A stretch of DNA of 64,000 bases, taken from contig NZ_JABAFY010000002.1 in NCBI RefSeq assembly GCF_012843875.1, forward strand, positions 1-64,000, read 5' to 3'. This DNA is from Desulfovibrio piger. Lineage in GTDB: Bacteria; Desulfobacterota; Desulfovibrionia; Desulfovibrionales; Desulfovibrionaceae. Both the position numbers and the translations under genes were made by a program. The notes below the pieces were generated by a model. That model worked only from the letters and a program-made list of their open reading frames with translations. It was not told the DNA's origin and did no database searches. Below are positions 42,600-51,559 of this stretch, piece after piece. Every line of letters starts with the position of its first letter. Positions within the stretch are counted from its first letter, which is position 1.

Positions 42600-44726
42600 C
42601 TACGCCAGCATGCCGGGCAGGGACAGCACATCGTGCATGGCCGCGCAGAGGCGCTCCACGTCCTCGCGGGGGCTCACATAGGGCGGCATCACATAGACCA
42701 AACGGTTGAAGGGCCGTATCCAGACGCCCCGCCGCACGAAAAAGTCCTGCATGGCGGCCATGTTCACCGGCCGGGTGGTCTCCACCACGCCGATGCTGCC
42801 CAGCACACGCACGTCTTCCACCTGCGGCAGTTCCCGGCAGGGAGCCAGGCCCGCTGTCAGGGCCGTTTCCAGCATGGCCACCTGCTCCTGCCAACGCCCT
42901 TCAGCCAGGATGTCCAGGCTGGCGCAGGCCACGGCACAGGCCAGGGCGTTGCCCATGAACGTGGGCCCGTGCATGAAGACCATGCCGTCCCGGCAGATGC
43001 CCTGGGCCACTTCTTCCGTGCAGGCCGTGGCGGCCAGCGTCATGACGCCGCCGGTCAGGGCCTTGCCGCAGCACAGGATGTCCGGGCAGACACCGGCCCT
43101 CTCCGCGGCGAACAGCGTCCCGGTACGGCCAAAGCCCGTGGCGATCTCGTCGAAGACCAGCAGGGCCCCGTGCTCACGGCACAGGCGGGCCATGCCGCGC
43201 AGATAGTCGGGATGATAGAACCACATGCCGCCCGCGCCCTGCACCAGCGGCTCAAGGATGACCGCCGCGATGCGCTCGCCCTGCTCCGCGAAAATGCGGC
43301 GGGCGTCATCCAGGCTGGCCGGATCGAAAGGCTGGTCGAAACGGCAGGAAGGCCGTTCCATGAAGATCTGGCGCGGCAGCATATGCGTGAACAGGCAATG
43401 CATTCCGGTCACGGGATCGCACACCGACATGGCGCCGGTGGTATCGCCGTGATAACCGCCCCGGGGCGTGAGGAAGCAGGTGCGCTGCTTCTGGCCGATG
43501 CCCTGCTGGTATTGCAGGGCCATCTTCAAGGCCACTTCCACCGACACGGAGCCGGAATCCGCCAGAAAGACACGCGCCAGGCCCTGCGGCAGCATGGTCA
43601 GAAGGCGTTCGCCCAGCTCCACGGCAGGCGCATGGGTCAGACCGCCGAACATCACATGCGGCATCCTCCCGGCCTGCCGCTGGGCCGCAGCCACCAGACG
43701 CGGATGGTTGTAGCCGTGGATGGCCGTCCACCACGAGGACATGCCGTCCACCAGCTCCCGGCCGTCGTCCAGCACGATGCGGTTGTGGTGGCTGCGCGCG
43801 GCCGCGAAGACCGGCAAAGGATCCACCACGGACGTGTACGGATGCCAGAGGATGCGCCTGTCCCGCAGCGGCAGGGGCTCTTCCTCGCCCGCTGGTGCCT
43901 GCCGCCCTGTCAGGGAGGGCACATGCCGGGACAGCGCAGGCAGCAGCACGGCGCAGGCATCGGCCAGCTCCTGCCAGCCCGCCGCATCCAGCCGGGCCAC
44001 ACGGGGCAGGACGACCACCGGCGCATCCTCGCCCCAGGCCGCCAGACGGCGACGCAAGAATTCAGGATTGTCGGCCAGCACCCGTTCCCGGTCATGCCGT
44101 TCCCCGACGCTCAGTCCTTCCGGCTCTTCCGGCGCCATCAGGACCACCGCCGCCGGGCGCAGTCCCTTCAGGCGCAGGACCTGCAGGGAGAGCAACACAT
44201 GGTTGAGCGCGCCCAGGCAGTTACTGCCCACCAGCAGGACAGGCAAATCCAGGGCCGCCATGAAATCCAGCGTGTCTTCTTCCTCATTGATGGGGACAGC
44301 CATGCCGCCCGCACCTTCCACCAGCAGCAGGGAGGTCTCCGTCTCCTGCCAGTGGGCCCGGACATCCTCGGCCAGCCCGGCCACCGTCAGGCGCTGCCCT
44401 TCTTCCCCTGCCGCCAAATGCGGCGAGGCGGGCAGACGGAAACAGTGCAGGGTCGCCGCAGGCGCCGGGGGCAAGGGCGGCAGGTCGGCCACGGCACGCG
44501 CGTAGGCCACGCCGTCGGCCAGAGCGGAGGTCGCCAGCTGCTCCGGCCGCACACCGGTCTGGACGGGCTTGAGGGCCTGGGCCGCCACGCCCCGGCCACG
44601 CAGGGCCCGCAGCAAGGCCGCCGTGAACGCGGTCTTGCCCACGTCCGTCCCGGTGCCGGTCACGAAAAATCCCTGTACGGGGCCCCTGTCGCCGGGGCGA
44701 CCCGCTGTCATCTTTCCAGCACTCAT
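42600..44726 (-). CDS. Bifunctional dethiobiotin synthetase / DAPA aminotransferase (BioD-BioA fusion)
   Basis: A 708-residue fusion of two consecutive biotin enzymes in reverse pathway order. Residues 18-265 are BioD: P-loop GTGTDVGKT (24-32), KPVQTG and EGAGGMAVPI. From about 290 the protein is BioA, the PLP enzyme that makes 7,8-diaminopelargonate: HPYTSVVDP, SSWWTAIHGYNHP, DEIATGFGRTG and the PLP lysine K555 in CCGKALTGG. BioA supplies the substrate of BioD, so fusion may channel the intermediate. The ATG overlaps the bioB stop by 4 bp. Neither bioF nor a pimeloyl-forming gene is present nearby. Confidence 0.96.
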   Translation of the reverse strand: MSAGKMTAGRPGDRGPVQGFFVTGTGTDVGKTAFTAALLRALRGRGVAAQALKPVQTGVRPEQLATSALADGVAYARAVADLPPLPPAPAATLHCFRLPASPHLAAGEEGQRLTVAGLAEDVRAHWQETETSLLLVEGAGGMAVPINEEEDTLDFMAALDLPVLLVGSNCLGALNHVLLSLQVLRLKGLRPAAVVLMAPEEPEGLSVGERHDRERVLADNPEFLRRRLAAWGEDAPVVVLPRVARLDAAGWQELADACAVLLPALSRHVPSLTGRQAPAGEEEPLPLRDRRILWHPYTSVVDPLPVFAAARSHHNRIVLDDGRELVDGMSSWWTAIHGYNHPRLVAAAQRQAGRMPHVMFGGLTHAPAVELGERLLTMLPQGLARVFLADSGSVSVEVALKMALQYQQGIGQKQRTCFLTPRGGYHGDTTGAMSVCDPVTGMHCLFTHMLPRQIFMERPSCRFDQPFDPASLDDARRIFAEQGERIAAVILEPLVQGAGGMWFYHPDYLRGMARLCREHGALLVFDEIATGFGRTGTLFAAERAGVCPDILCCGKALTGGVMTLAATACTEEVAQGICRDGMVFMHGPTFMGNALACAVACASLDILAEGRWQEQVAMLETALTAGLAPCRELPQVEDVRVLGSIGVVETTRPVNMAAMQDFFVRRGVWIRPFNRLVYVMPPYVSPREDVERLCAAMHDVLSLPGMLA

Positions 44727-45670
44727 GGACGTGCCACCTCCAGCCCCGCGGCTTCGATCATGCGGATGTCCTCTTCCACGCCCATGCCCTGCGTGGTCAG
44801 GTAGTCACCGGTCATCAGAGCATCGGCCCCGGCCCGGAACATGTCGCCCTGGCGCTCCCGCAAGGTCTCGGGCCGCCCGCCGCAGATGCGCAGGCTGGCT
44901 TCGGGCAGGATGTGCCGGAACAGGGCGATGATGCGCAGGGCCTCCTCCGGTTCCAGCAGGGGCTGTGCGGCCAGCGGCGTCTGCGGATGGGGATGCAGGA
45001 AATTCATGGGCACATGGCGCACGCCCAGCTCCCGGAGGCTGAAGGCAAAGTCCATCCTGTCCTCCCAGCTCTCGCCCAGGCCGAACAGCCCGCCGGCGCA
45101 GACCGAAAGGCCCGTTGCCTGCGCACGCAGCACCGTATCCCGACGCTGGTCCCAGAGCTGTGTGGAACAGATGCGGGGATAATAGGCACGCGATGTCTCC
45201 AGATTATGATGGTAGCGGCGCACACCGGCCTGTTCCAGTTCGCGCAGATGTTTTTCCGGCAACCTCCCCAGCGAGGTGCAGACCCGGCGACGCACGTCTT
45301 CCGGCAGGTCACGCACCACAGCCAGCAGGCAATGCAGTTCCTGCTCTTCCAGGGCCCCTCCGCTGGTCACGATGCCGATACGGCGCACGGGCCAGGCAGC
45401 CAGCCGTAGGATGCGTTCACGCAGTTCGGCGGCCTCCAGAAAGGGGAAATGGGCGATGGGCGTGTGGTTGTGGCTGCTCTGGGAACAGAAACGGCAGTCC
45501 ATGCCGCAATCGCCGCTGCGGGCGTTGATGATGGCGCACAGACTGATGCGCTTGCCGTGATGCCGCTCGCGCAGGGCAGCGGCGCTGTCCAGCAGGGCCT
45601 CCAGCGGCGCATCAAGAAGACGGACCGCTTCAGCGGGTGTGGCGGGTACGGGAAAAACAGGATGGTTCAT
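44723..45670 (-). CDS. bioB: Biotin synthase
   Basis: A 315-residue radical SAM enzyme that inserts sulfur into dethiobiotin. The 4Fe-4S motif C55-x3-C59-x2-C62 (CGMDCRFCSQ) is intact, with the following SSHN, the YHHNLETS motif and GLFGLGES typical of BioB. ATG 45670 with AAGGA about eight bases upstream is preferred over the frame from 45745, whose extra residues are not family-like. It is the first gene of a two-gene operon with bioDA and is preceded by a long palindromic leader. No BirA-type operator was recognised. Confidence 0.95.
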   Translation of the reverse strand: MNHPVFPVPATPAEAVRLLDAPLEALLDSAAALRERHHGKRISLCAIINARSGDCGMDCRFCSQSSHNHTPIAHFPFLEAAELRERILRLAAWPVRRIGIVTSGGALEEQELHCLLAVVRDLPEDVRRRVCTSLGRLPEKHLRELEQAGVRRYHHNLETSRAYYPRICSTQLWDQRRDTVLRAQATGLSVCAGGLFGLGESWEDRMDFAFSLRELGVRHVPMNFLHPHPQTPLAAQPLLEPEEALRIIALFRHILPEASLRICGGRPETLRERQGDMFRAGADALMTGDYLTTQGMGVEEDIRMIEAAGLEVARP

Positions 45671-45734
45671 GCGATGGATCCTTGGGGGAATGCTTGGGAC
45701 GAAGGGGACAGAGTCGATGCCTGTCCGGAGAGGT

Positions 45735-45794
45735 GGGAGCGTCATGCTCCCCCGGAAGGCATATGCTGTACCAAGGCAGCATATGCCCTTCCGG
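45735..45794 (-). promoter_or_regulatory. Two hairpins in the bioB leader
   Basis: A 17-bp inverted repeat with one bulged base spans 45752-45768 and 45777-45794; its core GGCATATGCTG / CAGCATATGCC is perfect with an 8-nt spacer. A second hairpin GGGAGC-gtcat-GCTCCC follows at 45735-45751 on the bioB side. Together they occupy 65-125 nt before the bioB start. They may be an operator, an attenuator-like RNA structure, or both. Neither has a T-run. Confidence 0.5.
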
Positions 45795-45800
45795 TAAAAG

Positions 45801-45822
45801 AAAAAACCCGCCGGGCGGCGGG
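45801..45822 (-). terminator. Rho-independent terminator after the MucR-type regulator
   Basis: On the minus strand CCCGCC-GCCC-GGCGGG is followed by six Ts (plus 45801-45806). Confidence 0.85.
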
Positions 45823-45830
45823 TGTTTGTG

Positions 45831-46229
45831 CTATTGGGCCTTGCGACGCTTTTCCCACAGCTTCATGTCTTTCATTTTGCGGCGACGCTCGCGCTGCAGC
45901 GCCTTGCACACCAGAGGCGTATCTTTCTTGAAGCCCCACTTTTCGCGATAGGCCGCGGCATCCATGCCGTGCATGGCCAGATGGCGCTTGGTGAGGATCT
46001 TGAAAGTCTTGCCGCATTCAAGACACGTTACAGACTTTTCCTTGATGGACTTGCGGGCATCCTGCTGCATGTCGGCGGAATCCAGCTCCACAGGCATTTC
46101 GCCCTCGGCGACGGTACGGATACCGGCAGCCACTTTCTGGATAAACGAAGTGATTTCTTCTTCCGACATGACGCGCACGCTGGCCTGCGCCCTGGCAATT
46201 TCCAGTGCTTCTTTCAAATAATCATCCAT
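45831..46229 (-). CDS. MucR/Ros family zinc-finger transcriptional regulator
   Basis: A 132-residue regulator. The C-terminal half has the prokaryotic C2H2 zinc finger: C69-x2-C72, H83 and H87, within TCLECGKTFKILTKRHLAMHG, followed by the conserved YREKWGF and a basic tail rich in Arg and Lys. MucR proteins bind AT-rich DNA and regulate surface polysaccharide, motility or cell-cycle genes in alphaproteobacteria; desulfovibrios carry several. ATG 46229 has GAGGT six bases upstream and is preferred over 46241 and 46256. It is followed by its own terminator, so it is separate from bioB. Confidence 0.88.
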   Translation of the reverse strand: MDDYLKEALEIARAQASVRVMSEEEITSFIQKVAAGIRTVAEGEMPVELDSADMQQDARKSIKEKSVTCLECGKTFKILTKRHLAMHGMDAAAYREKWGFKKDTPLVCKALQRERRRKMKDMKLWEKRRKAQ

Positions 46230-46375
46230 GGTGTACCTCATGCGTATAGCCTGCAACAGTGGAATTGCATTCCCCTCGTTGCGCCAATTTCAACAACTTT
46301 TACTGGGTACAATAGACGACAGCGTTTCGTCAACAAAGACGAAACGCAAAATCGTATATTTTTCGCCAGGATGGG

Positions 46376-47137
46376 TTAACGCCAGTCCATACGGTCATAG
46401 GGAGAGACCGTTCCCCAGAACGTTTCATCCATGTAACGCCACTGCAATGCGCCGATGTTGCGCTGCGGCATGATGCCTGCAGCAGGGACAGCCGCGGTCT
46501 CGACCATGAAGGTTTCACGGGCACGCTGCTCGAATGCGGCGATATAGTCGGCGCGCCCCAGAGGCAGGGCCGTGATGGAGGTGATGTCCTCGGGCAGGGG
46601 CTCACGGTATTCCAGTACGATCTTGTCACTGTCGAAATTGAAGCGGTTGGCGAACATGCGCGCCAGCCAGCGACGGGGCGGCTGGCCGTCCTGCGCGAGG
46701 ATGCGGGCCCCCTCGGGGTCTTCCAGGGGCAGGAAGGCGTCACGCTTTTCGCTGGTGACATAGGTGCAGGCCTGGAAGCCCACGCCGCCGATGGTCTCCA
46801 CCCCTTCATTGATGCTGAACGGATGGCGCATGATGCCGTCCCAGTACCAGCCGTTGGGGACTTCGCCGTGAGCCACGATGGCCAGAGGCGACGCGCCGTC
46901 GCCCTTGCCGTAGACCGTGACCCAGCTATCCACCAAAAGCCCGCCCATGGCGCCGGAACTGGTCAGGCGCGAGGCACCCGTCATGCTGCCCATCAGGGGC
47001 AGGTCACGGGCTTTGAGAGCAAGGGCGGGCTGGGAAAACGAAACATAGGTATCGCCCACCAGACCGCGCTGCTGCCCGGCCACACAGCCGGCCAGCATGA
47101 TGACCAGACAAAGGATACTTGCCATTTTCATGTTCAT
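46376..47137 (-). CDS. Lipoprotein of unknown function
   Basis: A 253-residue predicted lipoprotein: a short basic N-terminus, a hydrophobic span and lipobox LAGC with the lipidated cysteine at 18. The mature protein shows no motif I can identify with confidence; it may belong to a Desulfovibrio-restricted domain family such as DUF4851, recalled from memory only. GGAGGAGG just upstream of ATG 47137 supports the start. It lies 74 bp downstream of a sigma-54 activator gene in the same direction, so the two may be cotranscribed. Confidence 0.7.
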   Translation of the reverse strand: MNMKMASILCLVIMLAGCVAGQQRGLVGDTYVSFSQPALALKARDLPLMGSMTGASRLTSSGAMGGLLVDSWVTVYGKGDGASPLAIVAHGEVPNGWYWDGIMRHPFSINEGVETIGGVGFQACTYVTSEKRDAFLPLEDPEGARILAQDGQPPRRWLARMFANRFNFDSDKIVLEYREPLPEDITSITALPLGRADYIAAFEQRARETFMVETAAVPAAGIMPQRNIGALQWRYMDETFWGTVSPYDRMDWR

Positions 47138-47211
47138 GATAGCCTCCTCCTGCCGCAAGGGCAGGCAAACCTGCGGGCATGCCCGCAGTCAAAAGCCGCC
47201 GGGCGTTCCGG

Positions 47212-48282
47212 CTACAGGCCTTTTTTCTTCAACTTTTCGATGAGGGTCGTCCGCTTGATGCCCAAAAGCTCCGCAGCCTGGTTCTTCACTCCGTCGGTCC
47301 GCTGCAGGGCCTCTTCGATCAGGTGCATCTCCACGGCATCCAGGAATTCTTTCAGTCCCATCCCCCGGGCCTCCAGAGTCTGGAGATCCGGCCAGACGAA
47401 ACCAGAGGAAGGGCTGGAGGCAGCCGCAGCGGGCTCCCCGTTCCCGGCACCGGAAAGGACGTCAGCCTCAGGGGCATATTCCTCCACTTCCGGCAACAAG
47501 GCAATATCCCCCACGCTCTGGAGCAGACGCGCCGGCAGATCCTCCGGGGCCACGACATGCCCGTCGACCAGCACGCTCAGGCGCTCCATGACGTTTTCCA
47601 GTTCACGGACATTGCCAGGCCAGGCATAGGCCAGAAGGACGCGCTGCACGACGGGCGAAAGCTCCAGCGGGGGCCTTTCCTTCTTGCGGCAGAAGCGGCC
47701 CAGGAAATGCCGGGCCAGCAGCAGGACGTCCTGCCCCCGTTCGCGCAGGGGCGGCAGATGGATGGGGATGACGTTGAGACGGTAATAAAGATCTTCGCGG
47801 AAGGTGCCCGCGGCCACGGCGGCTTCCAAATCCCGGTTGGTGGCCGCCACGATGCGCACGTCCACCTTGCGGCAGCCCGTGCCGCCCACGCGTTCTATTT
47901 CCTTTTCCTGCAGCACGCGCAGGATCTTGACCTGCAGGCCGGGCTCCATCTCGCCTATCTCGTCCAGGAAGATGGTGCCCCCGTCCGCCAGTTCGAAACG
48001 GCCGGGGCGGGAACGCAGGGCGTGCGTGAAGGCTCCCTTTTCATGGCCGAAAAGTTCGCTTTCCAGAAGATCACGGGGGATGGCGCCGCAGTTGACGGGC
48101 ACGAAGGGTCTGTCAGCCCTGGGGCTGGCAGCATGCAGGGCCCGCACCAGCAATTCCTTGCCTGTTCCCGATTCCCCGGTTACAAGCACAGTGCTGTCCG
48201 TGGGCGCCACTTTGCCCAGGATCTTGAACACACCGGCCAGGCTGGCGCTTTGCCCGATGATTCCGTTGCTCTTGAGCTCCAT
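47212..48282 (-). CDS. Sigma-54-dependent activator without a receiver domain
   Basis: A 356-residue enhancer-binding protein that begins directly with the AAA+ domain, like PspF: Walker A GESGTGKE (36-43), Walker B TIFLDEIGE (D107, E108) and VPVNCGAIP. The sigma-54-contacting loop reads GAFTHA (83-88) where the consensus is GAFTGA. After an Ala/Ser-rich linker, the C-terminus is a Fis-type helix-turn-helix (NQAAELLGIKRTTLIEKLKK). With no sensor domain, control must come from partner proteins or expression. GGAGA upstream supports the start. It is divergent from hrpB; an 18-bp palindrome CTGTCA-n6-TGACAG lies between them at about 48312-48329. Confidence 0.93.
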   Translation of the reverse strand: MELKSNGIIGQSASLAGVFKILGKVAPTDSTVLVTGESGTGKELLVRALHAASPRADRPFVPVNCGAIPRDLLESELFGHEKGAFTHALRSRPGRFELADGGTIFLDEIGEMEPGLQVKILRVLQEKEIERVGGTGCRKVDVRIVAATNRDLEAAVAAGTFREDLYYRLNVIPIHLPPLRERGQDVLLLARHFLGRFCRKKERPPLELSPVVQRVLLAYAWPGNVRELENVMERLSVLVDGHVVAPEDLPARLLQSVGDIALLPEVEEYAPEADVLSGAGNGEPAAAASSPSSGFVWPDLQTLEARGMGLKEFLDAVEMHLIEEALQRTDGVKNQAAELLGIKRTTLIEKLKKKGL

Positions 48283-48384
48283 GCATATTCTCCACGTTCA
48301 TGGCCTTTACACTGTCAATACACTGACAGGCCATCAATTTCCAGTAAAAAAACAGGGATGCATCTTCCCTTCCGCGCGACCGTC

Positions 48385-50970
48385 ATGAAAGATTCCTCCG
48401 CCGCTGCCCGGCCTTACCGTTGCCCCGATCTTCCTTCCGCTCCTGTGGATGCCGTCCGTGCGGAACTTGCCGGCGCCCTGGAACACGGCAATGCCGTCCT
48501 GAGCGCCCCTCCCGGCGCCGGGAAAAGCAGCCGCGTGCCCCTGTGGCTGCTGGAGGCCCCCTGGCTGGAGGGCAGAAAGATCCTGCTGCTGGAGCCGCGC
48601 CGGGTGGCTGCCCGGGCCCTGGCGCGTTACGCCGCCCGCCTGCTGGGCGAGGACGTGGGCCAGACCGTGGGCTACCGCATGCGGCAGGAAAGCGCCGTCT
48701 CGGCCCGGACCCGGCTGGAGATCATCACCGAAGGGGTGCTGACCCGCCGCCTCCTGGCCGATCCCGAGCTCTCCGGCGTAGGCTGCGTCATCTTCGACGA
48801 ATTCCACGAGCGTTCCCTGCATGCCGACATGGGGCTGGCCCTCTGTCTGGAGAGCCGGGCCGTGCTCCGGCCCGACCTGCGCCTGCTGGTCATGTCCGCC
48901 ACGCTGGACAGCCACAAGGTGGCCGCCCTGCTGGAGGATGCGCCGGTCATCGCCTGCGAGGGCCGCCAGTTCCCCGTGGAGGAGCGCTATCTGCCGCTGC
49001 CGCCCGCCGCGGCCCACAGCGGCCCCCAGGCCCTGTGGCCGTACATGGCCGATGTCATCGCGGCCCTCATGCGTCAGGAATCCGGCAGCCTGCTGGCCTT
49101 CCTGCCCGGAACGGGCGAGATCCGCCGTGTGGCCGAGCTGCTGGAAGGACGCCTGCCCGCCGATACCCGCCTCTACCCTCTTTACGGGATGCTGAGTCCG
49201 CAGGAACAGGATGCGGCCATCGCCCCGGCGGCCGCAGGCGAGCGCAAGGTCGTCCTGGCCACGGCCATCGCCGAGACCTCCCTGACCATCGAAGGCATCC
49301 GTCTGGTGGTGGATGCGGGCCTTTCCCGCGAGAGCCGTTTCGATCCGGCCAGCGGCCTTTCCCGCCTGGAGACCGTGCGCGTCTCGCTGGCCGGGGCCCG
49401 GCAGCGGGCCGGTCGCGCCGGGCGTCTGGAGCCCGGCATCTGCTGCCGCCTGTGGCAGCAGGCCGAAGAGCACGGCTTCCGCCCCCAACAGCGGCCGGAG
49501 ATCCTGGATGCGGACCTTGCGCCGTTCTGCCTGCAACTGGCCGTCTGGGGCACACGCAGGCCCGAAGACCTGCTCTGGCTGGACTTGCCTCCCAAGGCCC
49601 ATCTGGCCGTGGCCCGGGAACAGCTGGCCGGACTGGGAGCCATCGAGCCCGGCACGGAAGAACTGCTGCCTACGCCCTTGGGCCGGCAGCTGGTAAAGCT
49701 GCCCCTGCCGCCCCGGCTGGCCTGCCTGCTGCTACGCGCCCGGGAACACGGATACGGCGCTCTGGCCGCCTGTGTGGCTTCCCTGCTGGATGAGCGCGAT
49801 CCCCTGCCGCTAGCGGACGCCTCGCTGGCGCTGCGCCTGGACCGCTTCTGCGCGCCCGGCGACGAGCACGGAACTTTCCGCCGTCTGCGCCAGTGGGCGG
49901 AACGTATGGCACGACTGGCGGACATCCCCACCGGCAACGGTTCCGATGCCTCCGGGGCTTCCCTGCTGCGCACGGCACGGCAACAGCTGCCCCATCTGGG
50001 CGAGGTCGTGGCCCTGGCCTATCCCGAGCGGGTGGCCCTGCGCAGCGGCGAGAACAACGGCATGGCCCAGTACCTCATGCGCAACGGCAAGGCTGCCGTC
50101 CTGCCCCTGACGGACAGTCTGGCCCGGCAGGACATGCTGGCCGTGGCTGCCGTGGATGCAGGCACGCGCGGCCGCATCCGTCTGGCCGCAGCGCTGGAGC
50201 AGGACGTGCTGGAAAAACTTTTCCGGTCAGAGATCACCGAAAGCGAAGACCTGAACGTCAGTCCGGAAGGCCAGGTCAGTGCCCGCCGCCGTCGCCGTCT
50301 GGGGGCCCTGCTGCTGGACGATGCCCCGCTGCCCCGTCCCGATGGCGACGCCTGCGCCCTGGCCCTGTGTGCCTTCATCCGCGACCAGGGGCTGCGTGTT
50401 CTGCCCTGGGACGAGCCCGCGCGCCAATGGCTGGCCCGTGTGCGCCTGCTGCACCAGACATGGGGCGATCCCTGGCCCGACCTCTCCGATACCTGGCTGC
50501 TGGACGAGCTGGAAAACTGGCTGGCGCCCCATCTGGGCACCTGCACCGACCTGCGCCAGCTCTCCGCTGCCCGGCTGGCCGATGCCCTGCGCTGTCTGCT
50601 GCCCTACCCACTGCCGCGACGACTCGAACAGCTGGCCCCCGCACAATGGCAGGCCCCTTCCGGCAGATCCCATCCCATCGTGTATGATGTCGAAGGCGGG
50701 CCCTTCGTGGCCGCCAAGCTGCAGGAATTCTTCGGCTGCGAGGATACGCCCCATATCGCCGACGGGCGCGTGCCGCTGACCCTGTATCTGCTCTCGCCCG
50801 CCGGGCGCCCCCTGCAGATCACGCGTGACCTCGGCCACTTCTGGCGCAACGGCTACCCGCAGGTGCGTGCCGAGATGCGCGGCCGCTATCCGCGCCATCC
50901 CTGGCCCGATGACCCGCTGGCCGCCCAGGCCACGGCCCGCACCAACCGCCAGCTGGCCCGAGGCAAATAG
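48385..50970 (+). CDS. hrpB: ATP-dependent helicase HrpB
   Basis: An 861-residue DExH-box helicase. Walker A is APPGAGKS (41-48), the DExH motif is DEFHERS (138-144), followed by VMSATLD, the ATAIAETSLTIEGI motif and QRAGRAGR. The HrpB-specific C-terminal domain ends with the family's YPRHPWPDDP close, matching the usual 800-850 length. HrpB proteins are putative RNA helicases of unclear role. The start is uncertain: ATG 48358 and 48385 are both in frame and neither has a good ribosome site; a much longer upstream frame overlaps the sigma-54 gene and is not coding. Confidence 0.92.
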   Translation: MKDSSAAARPYRCPDLPSAPVDAVRAELAGALEHGNAVLSAPPGAGKSSRVPLWLLEAPWLEGRKILLLEPRRVAARALARYAARLLGEDVGQTVGYRMRQESAVSARTRLEIITEGVLTRRLLADPELSGVGCVIFDEFHERSLHADMGLALCLESRAVLRPDLRLLVMSATLDSHKVAALLEDAPVIACEGRQFPVEERYLPLPPAAAHSGPQALWPYMADVIAALMRQESGSLLAFLPGTGEIRRVAELLEGRLPADTRLYPLYGMLSPQEQDAAIAPAAAGERKVVLATAIAETSLTIEGIRLVVDAGLSRESRFDPASGLSRLETVRVSLAGARQRAGRAGRLEPGICCRLWQQAEEHGFRPQQRPEILDADLAPFCLQLAVWGTRRPEDLLWLDLPPKAHLAVAREQLAGLGAIEPGTEELLPTPLGRQLVKLPLPPRLACLLLRAREHGYGALAACVASLLDERDPLPLADASLALRLDRFCAPGDEHGTFRRLRQWAERMARLADIPTGNGSDASGASLLRTARQQLPHLGEVVALAYPERVALRSGENNGMAQYLMRNGKAAVLPLTDSLARQDMLAVAAVDAGTRGRIRLAAALEQDVLEKLFRSEITESEDLNVSPEGQVSARRRRRLGALLLDDAPLPRPDGDACALALCAFIRDQGLRVLPWDEPARQWLARVRLLHQTWGDPWPDLSDTWLLDELENWLAPHLGTCTDLRQLSAARLADALRCLLPYPLPRRLEQLAPAQWQAPSGRSHPIVYDVEGGPFVAAKLQEFFGCEDTPHIADGRVPLTLYLLSPAGRPLQITRDLGHFWRNGYPQVRAEMRGRYPRHPWPDDPLAAQATARTNRQLARGK

Positions 50971-50978
50971 GTCGTTTT

Positions 50979-51031
50979 TTGGGGAGGGGGAACCCCTTTG
51001 GCTGGCGCACAAAGGGGTTCCCCCTCCCCAA
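50979..51031. repeat. Perfect 22-bp G-rich inverted repeat
   Basis: The left arm (50979-51000, starting TTGGGGAGGGGG) is exactly complementary to the right arm (51010-51031) across a 9-nt loop. Neither strand has a T-run after the stem, unlike a standard terminator. Confidence 0.85.
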
Positions 51032-51491
51032 GCCCCACCCCTTCCCCAAACGCGCTTTGTTCAGGAAGATGGAGGCTGCGGATGAGCAACGGTCTCCCTT
51101 CGCTCACAGTCCCCCGGCACACCACAAAAACGACAATAAAAAAGCTAGGGCCGCAAGCCGCCTACGGTGCAAAAAAACGGCTGATCGTATGGCCTCGAGC
51201 ACGCCTCCGCGCGTCCGGTAAAATATTTACTTGAAAACGCGTCCTGCCCCACTGCAGGGAAAAAACGAAGGCTCCGCCAAAAGTACGGCAAAATACAAAG
51301 AGCCCAGCTCATCCACTCTTCCCGGGCAACTTCCAGCTTTCCCCCGGCCATACTCCGGCTACACCGCCTCTGACGCAAGCATCCTTTCAAAGGATCTCCC
51401 CGCGTCCATCTCCCCATACATCGGGGGACCGGCAGCAAAGGCTGCCCGCCGCATCACGCGTCACTGTCAAAAGACCATACGAGCGGTTTTT

Positions 51492-51559
51492 GGGGGATGG
51501 GGGAGTTTGAGGGGGAAGGGCCCTTTTTTCCGCCAGAAAAAGGGCCCTTCCCCCTCAAA
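51492..51559. repeat. Perfect 23-bp inverted repeat overlapping a G-quadruplex-like tract
   Basis: The arms at 51506-51528 and 51537-51559 are exactly complementary with an 8-nt loop. Bases 51492-51520 contain four G-runs of 5, 5, 5 and 3 separated by AT, AGTTTGA and AA, which fits the G3+ N1-7 quadruplex pattern on the plus strand. It lies 23 bp beyond the stop of the hydrolase gene. Confidence 0.85.

Noticed and set aside
45671-45830. BirA operator ahead of bioB
   Set aside because: No sequence resembling the TTGTAAAC/GGTTTACA-type half-sites is present; the palindrome has a different sequence.
47179-48357. N-terminal extension of HrpB through the open upstream frame
   Set aside because: The extension would run antisense through the whole sigma-54 activator gene, and its translation is not HrpB-like.
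51040-51480. Small genes in the hrpB-hydrolase gap
   Set aside because: Frames are short, lack ribosome sites and overlap each other and the inverted repeats.
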